From SMYC01 sp965197495 (GTDB lineage Bacteria; Acidobacteriota; Vicinamibacteria; Marinacidobacterales; SMYC01), in NCBI GenBank assembly GCA_965197495.1, contig OZ240210.1:1736001-1800000 (forward strand): a stretch of DNA of 64,000 nucleotides. The letters are read 5' to 3'. Under the pieces are notes generated by a model, which saw only the letters and a program-made list of their open reading frames with translations, ran no database searches and was not told the DNA's origin. Both the position numbers and the translations under genes were made by a program. Positions 53,484 to 62,880 of this stretch are shown here, in pieces; the first letter of the stretch is position 1, and each line of letters begins with the position of its first letter.

Positions 53484-53870
53484 CTAGCCTCGTTCTGACA
53501 TCTTGACGGCATGGGCGAGCTCCGTCGCGATGTCCAGCCACGCGGCTAGCTCGGTGGCGCTCGGCGCCAGCTCGTAGACGTGGTGATGGCACGCGTTGCT
53601 CAGCCCGGACCAGGTGTAGGCAACCCGACCGGCGAGTCCGTCCGTCGTGAGATAGGGCGGAAGACACACGAGCTGGGCGCGCATGGAGGTGGTCTCCATG
53701 CCGGGAAGTCGCTTCGTCCACCACTGCGCCAGTGAGGCTTCGAGGGCCTGGCGGCCGAGATGGGCGGCGGCACGAGGCCAGATTCCCTTCGCGTTGGCGT
53801 CGGGCCGCGAAAGTAGACCTTTGGCGGCGTCGAGGAGGTCCTCGGGGGTGTAGTCGGTGACGGCGATCAT
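53484..53870 (-). CDS. Small helical protein coupled to the Rad50-like ATPase
   Basis: 128 residues, all helical. PEDLLDAAKGLLSRPDANAK, RAAAHLGRQALEASLAQWWT and SNACHHHVYELAPSATELAA are conserved-looking. Its ATG overlaps the ATPase stop (ATGA), so the two are co-translated. The R/N-x-C-H-H-H segment recalls HEPN-like helical proteins, but I cannot confirm a HEPN active site. Probably the effector or partner of the ATPase. Confidence 0.8.
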   Translation of the reverse strand: MIAVTDYTPEDLLDAAKGLLSRPDANAKGIWPRAAAHLGRQALEASLAQWWTKRLPGMETTSMRAQLVCLPPYLTTDGLAGRVAYTWSGLSNACHHHVYELAPSATELAAWLDIATELAHAVKMSERG

Positions 53871-56323
53871 GCGAGTTTCACGAGCTCGCCTGCGAGCTTG
53901 TCCACGTTGCGCACGAAGCTAAGCGCGTCGCCTCCGGGAAAGCCCTTGTGGGCGCCCTCGTTGCAGAGCTTGACGGTGTCGATCTGCCACGGACCGAAAC
54001 GGTTTTTAATGCCGTTGTAGACGTCGCTGGCCTTTTCCGCGTCATCGAAAAGCGCAAGGGCCAGGCGCGGGACGAGCTTCGTGTGGGTGTCGAAGAGCTC
54101 CTCGACGGATTCGTGCGAGTCGCCTCGTGTGAGATGACGGCGACGCACGACGTCGAGACAAGCGGCCTCGAGACTATGTCGGCACAGGCTCGGGACGACG
54201 CGCGCGCGCGCGATCTTGGGCAGGTCCTTGGTGCTTACGAGGGAGAAGGCGTCATCCAGGTACTGACGCATGGGATTTTGCACCTTGCGGAGCTCGACAA
54301 GCGAGCCTTCTCGTCGCAAGACCTCGACGATCGTGGCGGGGACCTCGAGGCGCCGCACGGCATCGGGCAGGCGGTCGTCGTGGGTGAAGACGACGACCTG
54401 GCGATCGATGGCCACCTCGCCTAGGACTTTGGCGAGGCCGTCGACGCGAGCGGGGTCCATGGACTGAACCGGGTCGTCGATGACGAGGAATCGGAACGGG
54501 CTCGCCTCAAGGGTCGCTCTGGGGAGAAACAAAGCGAGCGCGAGCGAATGAAGCTCGCCCTGGCTCATGACGCCGAGGGCGGCACCTTCGGTGCCGTCGA
54601 CGGTCACGTCGAGGCTCACTTTGCGGGACGTCGCCTTGCCTTCGAAGGTAACGTCTTCGAGTTCGACGCTGCTGCGGGTTCTCAAAAGCTCCCAAATATC
54701 TTTGACCTTCTCTTTGATGGGCTGGAAGCGCTCATTTTGGATGGCGGTGGTAGTGGTCCGGACCCAGTCTTCCGCGGCCTTCAGGTGCTTGACGGTTTCG
54801 GTTTCGGACTGCATCTGGCGGGCAGCGGGAAGCCATTCGGCGAGGGAGAGGGCCATTGGTCTCCACTGGTCTTCGCGCTTGGCGAGCTTTTGTTGCGCCT
54901 GCTCGCGGAAGAGCTCGAGGGCTAGATTGAGCTCGGGAGCTTGCGTCTCGAGGTGGTTGGCGAGCTCCTCGCCCGTCGAGCTCGACACCTGGTGCCACCC
55001 GCTCCAGGCGAGCTGGACGGCGTCGGCGTCGACGCCGAGCTCGCTGGCCATCAATAAGAATAGAGGCAGGGGTGTCGCCGCCGCCTGCGCGACCTGCTCC
55101 GCGTCACGAAGCGCGCGGTGCGCTTTCTCGGCAGCGGCAGCCTCTTTTCTGAGCGCCTGGGCTTCCGCCTCGGCCTGGCAGTGCCAAACCTCGTTGAGTG
55201 CCGAGGAGCGTCCACAGACGGGGCAGTCCCCGTCTCCGTCGTGGCGGTGGAGCTCGAGGGCTTTGTCCAGAATCTCGGCTCGTCGGCGGGCTTTGTCGGC
55301 ATCCGTCCCAGCGAGACTCTGTCGATCCTGGACTGCCTGCCGGAGCTGGGCGACGATCTCGGAGACGCGCTCGGGATTCGGCCCCTGAAGCTGGGTGAGC
55401 TCCCGAAGCCGCGCGACGGTCGAGTCTGCCTCAGAGACCGCGCCGCCCGCGACGAGGCCTTCGACGGCATCGAGGTTCCATTTCGTGCCCTTGGTGGTCT
55501 TGAGGCATTTTGCTGCCCGCTCATCGGGATGCGCCTTGAGCGAGGCGCGTAGCTCTTTGAGTTTGTCCTTGGCCTTCTTGTGGATCTTGATTCGTGAACC
55601 GCGCGCGTCTTTGAGCGCGGCGGCGGCGGCAACGAGCTCTTCGAGCCCGAGAATCGAGGCGAGGGCATCGAAGAGCTTTGAGGGGCCCTCTTCGAGCATG
55701 GAGCCGAGCTCGTTGTAGGAAAGAAAAGGACGGTAAGTGGCGAGCGGTGTTGCCCAACCGAGCTGAGAGAGGGGACCGGTCTTTCTCTTATGGGCGTGGG
55801 TGATCGTGGCCTCGCCAGCCTCGAGCGTGTCGTTCGCGCTCCATTGCCGCGACGCGACGTAGGGGCCCGCCTGGCCGTCAATGAGAAGCGTTGCCTCGAT
55901 CTTCGTTACGTCGGGTTCATGGAGATTGCGCCAGCCGTCCTTCCAGACCCTACTGCGCTTGGAGCTCCATCTCTGATTGTCGCCGGTAAGGAGGAGCTCG
56001 AGCGCCTCCGCGAAGCTCGATTTGCCCGAGCCGTTGCGTCCGACGACCAGCGTCAGCCCTGGACCAGGGGAGAGAGCAAGCTCAGCGCTCGGTCCGACAC
56101 CGCGAAAACCTTGAACGCGCACGGCGTCGATGTACGCGCGAGCGGGATCTTCCGGTTCAGCGGATTCGGTGGCGGGCGCGGCCGGCGTTTTGCCGCCGAG
56201 GCATACCTCGACCTCGCCGAGGAGCGCCGCGAGCACGAGCTCTCTTGCCGTCTCGGACAGGACGATATCCTGCTGGAGGCGTTCGAGGACGTCTGAGTGG
56301 AGTTTCGGTGCTTCCGCCATCAA
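53867..56323 (-). CDS. Rad50/SMC-like ATPase with zinc hook, candidate defence ATPase
   Basis: 818 residues. N-terminal ATPase half with Walker A GRNGSGKSS at 95-103 and Q-loop region; coiled coils about 235-360 and 375-560; a zinc-hook CPVC at 367-370; then ABC signature VMSQGELHSLALALF, Walker B FRFLVIDDPVQSMD and H-loop VVFTHDD. A C-terminal extension (RHSLEAACLDVVRRRHLTRG...NEGAHKGFPGG) is helical. The domain layout is shared by RecF/Rad50-like ATPases of several anti-phage systems (RloC, Septu, Lamassu types), but no named system is matched. Lies alone among IS elements with its small partner. Confidence 0.88.
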   Translation of the reverse strand: MMAEAPKLHSDVLERLQQDIVLSETARELVLAALLGEVEVCLGGKTPAAPATESAEPEDPARAYIDAVRVQGFRGVGPSAELALSPGPGLTLVVGRNGSGKSSFAEALELLLTGDNQRWSSKRSRVWKDGWRNLHEPDVTKIEATLLIDGQAGPYVASRQWSANDTLEAGEATITHAHKRKTGPLSQLGWATPLATYRPFLSYNELGSMLEEGPSKLFDALASILGLEELVAAAAALKDARGSRIKIHKKAKDKLKELRASLKAHPDERAAKCLKTTKGTKWNLDAVEGLVAGGAVSEADSTVARLRELTQLQGPNPERVSEIVAQLRQAVQDRQSLAGTDADKARRRAEILDKALELHRHDGDGDCPVCGRSSALNEVWHCQAEAEAQALRKEAAAAEKAHRALRDAEQVAQAAATPLPLFLLMASELGVDADAVQLAWSGWHQVSSSTGEELANHLETQAPELNLALELFREQAQQKLAKREDQWRPMALSLAEWLPAARQMQSETETVKHLKAAEDWVRTTTTAIQNERFQPIKEKVKDIWELLRTRSSVELEDVTFEGKATSRKVSLDVTVDGTEGAALGVMSQGELHSLALALFLPRATLEASPFRFLVIDDPVQSMDPARVDGLAKVLGEVAIDRQVVVFTHDDRLPDAVRRLEVPATIVEVLRREGSLVELRKVQNPMRQYLDDAFSLVSTKDLPKIARARVVPSLCRHSLEAACLDVVRRRHLTRGDSHESVEELFDTHTKLVPRLALALFDDAEKASDVYNGIKNRFGPWQIDTVKLCNEGAHKGFPGGDALSFVRNVDKLAGELVKLA

Positions 56324-56694
56324 GTGTTGCTACGCCGTGTTTGAATGCTAATGTCAGCTGGCCTGCCTGTGTCGGCGAACGCCATTAATAAGGATGTCGG
56401 CGTGCACACGAAGGTGTGCCTGAACGTCAGGCACCGTGTGGTCAGCCCAGCCCGCATCGCCGAAAGAACTGCGTCTCCAGAAATCAGGCTCAAACTCTAT
56501 CACACGAGCGGGTTACGCGGCAGCCACCAACACTTGATTGCGGAAGCACCGATTTATGGCCTATTTCAAAAGGGCCGAGTTTTGGCACAGGACGGGATCG
56601 ACTTTTTGCGGAGCACAACTCCCACAGGAAACGGGGAGAAACAGATAGGCCGCGCCTACGGAGCACCGCGCCAGCCCTCGACCCTACCGGGAAC
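56324..56694. other. Upstream region of the ATPase operon with palindrome and solo IS end
   Basis: No gene. 56416-56434 is a perfect 8-bp stem (GTGCCTGA ACG TCAGGCAC), possibly an operator or attenuator for the ATPase operon. 56551-56596 is a solo right terminal repeat of the 59.4-kb IS type (GATTTATGGCCTATTTCAAA...CAGGACGGG). Confidence 0.6.
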
Positions 56695-56725
56695 GAAAAA
56701 AGACCGGGCCGCCTGAGCGACCCGG
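56695..56725 (-). terminator. Rho-independent terminator of groEL
   Basis: On the minus strand, a 9-bp stem CCGGGTCGC/GCGGCCCGG with loop TCAG is followed by TCTTTTTT, 21 bp after the groEL stop codon. Confidence 0.85.
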
Positions 56726-56745
56726 GCTCCCGGAAAGTATGTAGC

Positions 56746-58401
<1,656 letters not shown>

Positions 58402-58420
58402 TTCTTAAACTACCTCCAAG

Positions 58421-58711
58421 CTATTCCACGATGCCGAGTACTTCGTCCTCTTTAAGGATGAGGTACTCAGTTCCGTCCAGTTTCACTTCCGAGCCCGAGT
58501 ACTTGCCGATGAGCACTCTGTCGCCCACCTTCACGTCGAGCGCAACCTTCTTTCCGTCCTTCAAGGTCCGGCCCGATCCGATAGCTATGACTTCGGCCGT
58601 CATCGGCTTTTCCTTCGCGGTGTCGGGGATGATGATGGATCCGACTTTCTTCTCATCGCTCTCCTCGAGCCTCTTTACGACGATGTTGTCCCTGATCGGT
58701 GCGATCTTCAT
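58421..58711 (-). CDS. groES: Co-chaperonin GroES
   Basis: 96 residues, lid of the GroEL chamber. RDNIVVKRLEESDEKKVGSI (mobile loop region) and VLIGKYSGSEVKLDGTEYLI are typical. RBS AAGGAGGAG upstream. Second gene of the hsp20-groES-groEL operon. Confidence 0.97.
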   Translation of the reverse strand: MKIAPIRDNIVVKRLEESDEKKVGSIIIPDTAKEKPMTAEVIAIGSGRTLKDGKKVALDVKVGDRVLIGKYSGSEVKLDGTEYLILKEDEVLGIVE

Positions 58712-58772
58712 TTCTCGATTACTCCTCCTTGTTTTTCAGGACCTGTCGGCGGGGTCGAGCTCCCGACGGCGG

Positions 58773-59221
58773 TCAACTACTGATGGGAATCTGACGGCTT
58801 TTCTCGCTCGCCTTCTTCGGTATGGTCACCGTCAGCAGAATGCCCTTCTTGAAATCGGCCTTTACTCTGTCCGTTTCGACGCTCGTCGGGAACTCGAACG
58901 TACGATGGAACGGGCCGTAGGAACGTTCCATCGTACGAACTGTTTCTCGTTGATGGCTTCGTTGACCGGGCGCTTGCCTTACAGCGTGACTCGATCGTCG
59001 TCGATGTGAAGCTCGATGTCGTCTTGATCTACTTCGGGGAGCTCGGCCTTGAGAACGAGGCTCTTCTCGGTTTCGTAGAGATCCATGGCGGGGGACCATG
59101 CCCCTGTGGTCGAGAACTTCCCCTCGGAGCGCGTGCGCGACAGCGTCTGATCGATTAGCCGGTTCATCCGTTCTTGGAGCGCAAGAAGCTCACGCACGGG
59201 GTCCCAATGGGCGAGTGGCAT
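58773..59221 (-). pseudogene. Small heat-shock protein Hsp20, broken
   Basis: N-terminal part (MPLAHWDPVRELLALQERMN, AWSPAMDLYETEKSLVLKAE) reaches DDRVTL and then meets TAA (58981-58979), where AAA (Lys of LKGKRPVNE) is expected. A one-base deletion near 58935 then shifts the alpha-crystallin core (SYGPFHRTFEFPTSVETDRV, FKKGILLTVTIPKK) into the next frame. Two independent breaks argue for a real pseudogene. Confidence 0.88.
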
Positions 59222-59245
59222 GTGTAATCCATCAACGTCGACATA

Positions 59246-59272
59246 TTAGCACTCTACACACCCGAGCGCTAA
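59246..59272. promoter_or_regulatory. CIRCE operator (HrcA binding site)
   Basis: TTAGCACTC, nine bases, GAGCGCTAA: the HrcA operator with one mismatch from the consensus (GAGTGCTAA). It lies 25 bp upstream of the hsp20 start, so HrcA should repress the whole hsp20-groES-groEL transcript until heat shock. Confidence 0.9.
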
Positions 59273-59394
59273 TCGTACGAGATAGTAGTTATTTGGCACT
59301 TTCGAGTGAACGAACGATTTCGGTCACTCCCCGATGACCTCCGCCCACGCGGGCGGTGCCATTGCTGTCAAGTCTTCCACGGCATGATGGCCAC

Positions 59395-60826
59395 CCCGTC
59401 CTGTGCCAAAACTCGGCCCTTTTGAAATAGGCCATAAATCAGCAACTTAGTGTCTGTGTTTGCGACCGGGCTAAGAGCCGTGGGCTTTAGAATCGTCTTG
59501 GGCGGGCGGGTCGTCACCATGCAGATGACCTCCTAGTCGAGAGCGAATATCGAAGCGTGTTCCTGAAGCTGTTTCCACGCTACGCCGAGCGGGCCCACCA
59601 AGGGGCTACCGTCGCCGGCGACCGTCTACGCGGCACGGCAGTAGTAGTTGAGAATGCCCCCAAGTCGCTCTCGCGACACGATGGGGCCAGCGTCATTCGC
59701 GCTTGCCGGCAGAGGTGTGAGGAGCTCGTTGCCGAGACCTTGGTGGTTCCGTTCTGTGTGATAGTGCACTACGTATTCGGTTACCGCTGTGCGCAGGTGT
59801 CGCTCACTGAGAGGTACGAAGCGGTCGAGACACTCTCGACGTATGGAGAGAACGAATCTTTCCGCGTATGCGTTCAGATTCGGACTATTGGCGGGAAGGC
59901 GCAGGGGCTTCACGCCTGAATCTCTCAACAGCCCACGTACCGCCTCGGTGAATAGCGGGTCCCGGTCGTGGATGAGGTATCGCTTGCCAAGGAGGAACTC
60001 ATCCCACATGTCAGTGAGGTTTCTTGCCACCTGCTTCATCCACTCCCCGTTGGGGTCCGACATTATCCCACCGATGCACACGTAGCGAGTGGCGATATCG
60101 ATGACAAACAGGACATGGTAGCGGACGAGCCCGAACGGGTTCACAACCTCGACGGTGAACAGGTCTGTCGCAGCGATGGCGCCCCAATGAGCCTTGATGA
60201 AGGTGCTCCACGACATGCTCTTGCCCCGCTCCGGGGCAGGCGCGACACCGTGCTCGGCGAGGATCCTCTTGATAGTGTTGCGTCCGAGTTCATGTCCTAG
60301 GTTCTTGAGTGCGCCTCGCAGGCGCGTATATCCCCACGTCGGGTTCTCCCGCGCCACGCGCACAATGAGCTCACGGATGTCCTTCGCCGTCGGAGGTCGG
60401 CCTGGACTCCGGTTCTTGCTGCCATCGTACTTGGCTGCGATGAGGTGGCGGTACCAGCGCAGAAGCGTAGCGGGTGTGGCAACCGACGCAATATGGGCCA
60501 GCGCCTCGCGGCCCAAAGCCTGGGCCTTGACCGCGAGCCTGCGCCGGTCATCGTCCGAGAGACTGAGACGCTTGCCCCGAAGCCCGGCTCGGAGCACACG
60601 GTTCTCCTCTTGCAGGTAGTCGATCACATCCTGCTGCTGGCGGTTGACCCAGCCAGCTAGAACGAGCAGTAGAAATTGCACGTGGTACGTCATCATGGAC
60701 TTGAAGATAACACCCTCGGGCCAGACGATTGTAAAGCCTACGGCCCTTGGTCCGGTCGCAAACACAGACACTAAGCTGTTGATTTATGGCCTATTTCAAA
60801 AGGGCCGAGTTTTGGCACAGGACGGG
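59395..60826 (-). mobile_element. Complete IS with about 95-bp inverted repeats
   Basis: Both ends read CCCGTCCTGTGCCAAAACTC and remain inverted repeats for about 95 bp with few mismatches, through GTGTCTGTGTTTGCGACC. Encodes one integrase-core transposase. No clear target duplication. Solo ends or derivatives of it occur at 39.05, 49.0, 51.6 and 56.55 kb. Confidence 0.88.
59626..60696 (-). CDS. Integrase-core transposase of the 59.4-kb IS
   Basis: About 356 residues from ATG 60696; earlier in-frame codons lie in the terminal repeat. Coiled coil (QQQDVIDYLQEENRVLRAGL), helix-turn-helix (GREALAHIASVATPATLLRW), DDE triad in AIAATDLFTVEV (D), YLIHDRDPLF (D) and NAYAERFVLSIRRECLDRFV (E). Intact. 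Confidence 0.9.
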   Translation of the reverse strand: MMTYHVQFLLLVLAGWVNRQQQDVIDYLQEENRVLRAGLRGKRLSLSDDDRRRLAVKAQALGREALAHIASVATPATLLRWYRHLIAAKYDGSKNRSPGRPPTAKDIRELIVRVARENPTWGYTRLRGALKNLGHELGRNTIKRILAEHGVAPAPERGKSMSWSTFIKAHWGAIAATDLFTVEVVNPFGLVRYHVLFVIDIATRYVCIGGIMSDPNGEWMKQVARNLTDMWDEFLLGKRYLIHDRDPLFTEAVRGLLRDSGVKPLRLPANSPNLNAYAERFVLSIRRECLDRFVPLSERHLRTAVTEYVVHYHTERNHQGLGNELLTPLPASANDAGPIVSRERLGGILNYYCRAA

Positions 60827-60902
60827 CTGGGAACAGCAGCAGATTCTCCTTGCCTTGATGATTCCTCTCGTGGTGACAGTAGACGACGTACTCCCTAAGC
60901 GC
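60827..60902 (-). pseudogene. C-terminal fragment of the 61.8-62.7 kb transposase
   Basis: Reads ALREYVVYCHHERNHQGKEN, LLLFP, the end of the integrase-core transposase whose body is at 61795-62702. Separated by the IS256-type insertion; TSD CTAAGCGC at 60895-60902. Cut at 60826 by the neighbouring IS. Confidence 0.85.
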
Positions 60903-61794
60903 GGATGCGTCCCAAATGTCGTGGAAAAAGAATGGGCGCTCCTCCACTTCAAGAGACTGTATCAGATCATGCAGCGACCTCGGTGTTGCCGCGAACATCG
61001 TCGAGGTGTTGGTAGCCGTCGATGCGTCGTAGCCTGATCTGGCCGGAGGCCACGAGCCCGAACAGTAAGGCGACCGCCGACTCCTCGGTCGTGAACGACG
61101 CCTGAGTCTTCGTCCGTCTTCGGAATTCGCGGTTAAGGTTCTCCACGGCATTGGTCGTACGGATCGACTTCCACAGGGCTCGTGGGAACTCGTAGAAGGT
61201 GAGCAGGTGTTCGCCCGCCTCCTCGAGGCTTCGAACGACAGCCGGTGCCAGCGCCGTCCACTTGGACACGAACTCGGCATAGGCGCGTCGAGCGACGATG
61301 CCGTCCTTCGCATAGATGATCCGGTTGTAGTCACGCTTGAGCTCTCGTCTGGCGTGGACTGGACAATGCTCGAGTAGGTTCGCGCTCTTGTGCACAACGC
61401 AGCGAGGCAAAAGCTCGCTAGGGAACTCCTTCATCTCGCCGGTTTCCGCATCCTGTAGCCGAGCTCGGGGCACTCGTATCTCGCGCATTCCCACCGCCGT
61501 CGTCACTCGACGGGTCTCGACCCCATTCCGGTAGCCGCGCCGCTCACCCGATCGTTCGTAGGCTCGGCAGCCAAGCGCTTGTTCGACTTCTTCCTCGATG
61601 ACAAGCTCGATCGCTTCCAGCACACGCTTGCGAAGTTGCAGCTGCACGAGCTCCCGGTACTCGCTTACCGTGTCGTTCGATATGGTGGTAGGCTTCTTCA
61701 TGGCGTAATCCTCCTCCTCGCCTTTCCAGGCGGGTTTGGTTTTTGCTAACCGGAGGTTACGCCATTTTATTTCCACGAGAAGCGGGACGGATCC
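60903..61794 (-). mobile_element. IS256-family deletion derivative
   Basis: 892 bp, ends GGATGCGTCCCAAATGTCG and GGATCCGTCCCGCTTCTCG (imperfect inverted repeats), flanked by CTAAGCGC (60895-60902 and 61795-61802), the 8-bp duplication expected of IS256. Inserted into an integrase-core transposase gene. Confidence 0.9.
60967..61701 (-). pseudogene. IS256-family transposase with internal deletion
   Basis: N-terminal part (VSEYRELVQLQLRKRVLEAI, YERSGERRGYRNGVETRRVT) is joined at FPSELLP to the C-terminal part (RCVVHKSANLLEHCPVHARR, WKSIRTTNAVENLNREFRRR). About 130 residues holding the first two catalytic Asp are absent, although the frame is kept. Inactive. ATG 61701 is the family start. Confidence 0.88.
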
Positions 61795-62702
61795 CTAAGC
61801 GCATGACGGAGCGACTTCTCGCCGAACAGGATGAGCTTCGAGAGACATTCCTCTTTGACTGACTTCACCCAGCGCTCCGCGAACGAGTTCAAATCCGGGC
61901 TCCGTGCGGGCAGCTTGACGGGCGCGACGCCAATCGCCTCGATGGTCCGGTGGAACGACTGGCAGAACTTCGTGTCCCGGTCGTGAATGAGGTATCGGCT
62001 CGAGGACAGAAAGCCGACATCCGCCATGGTCACGTTGCGAGCCACTTGAGTCATCCACTGTTCGTTCGGATGCGGCGTGATGCCGGCAACGTGGACTCGA
62101 CGGGTAGCCAGGTGTATGAAGGACAGAACGTAGTACGTCACCAACCCGCCCTGAGTCCACACTTCCGTGGTGAAAAAATCTGTCGCCGCGAGGACGTCCA
62201 TGTGCGAGCGGATGAACTCCCTCCACGTCGTGGTCTTCCGACGCTCTGGTGCGAGCGGAATGCCGTGGCGTTTCAGAATGTTACCGACGGTTTGGTCGGC
62301 CACTTCATGCCCGACGTTGGCTAGCGCCCCTGCAATCCGGTCGTAACCCCAGGACTTGTTCTCCTTGGCGAGACGCACCACCAGCTCTTCGATGTCGGCG
62401 TCGACCCGCGGTCGCCCTGGATACGGACGGTTCTTGGAGCCATCGAACTTCTTCGCGACAAGCCTCCGGTGCCAACCTAGGATCGTGTCGGGGTTCACGA
62501 TACTCGCGACCTCATCAAGGGCTTGCTTACCCAGACGCTTTCCGATCTCGGCCAGAGACCGCCGTTCGCCATCGGTCAGGCGCAAGCGACCCTGGAGCCG
62601 ATTTCGAAGAACTCGATTCTCTGCTACAAGATACTCGTTGCGCAGGAGCAACTCCTCATCTACGGACCCTGAGATGTAGCTCAGCATGGTCTTCCAGTCC
62701 AT
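61795..62702 (-). pseudogene. Integrase-core transposase, interrupted by IS256-type element
   Basis: From ATG 62702: coiled coil (EYLVAENRVLRNRLQGRLRL), GWHRRLVAKKFDGSKNRPYP, DDE triad in VLAATDFFTTEV, YLIHDRDTKF and NSFAERWVKSVKEECLSKLI. The C-terminus after SLRHAL continues at 60902-60827. Related to the 59.6-kb transposase. Confidence 0.88.
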
Positions 62703-62880
62703 CGCGACTCCTTCCGCTGAACTGGAATACGTATCCGACCACGATGGCGGATTCAAGCAGCCTTTGGAAAGGTGCAAACTGCTGACCCGCTGGGCGTTCG
62801 AGTATTTTGACCAGACGGCATCGCCTTGTTGAGATCTGCTCGCGTCATCAATCACCTGCGTACATGTTCCCGAGATACAG

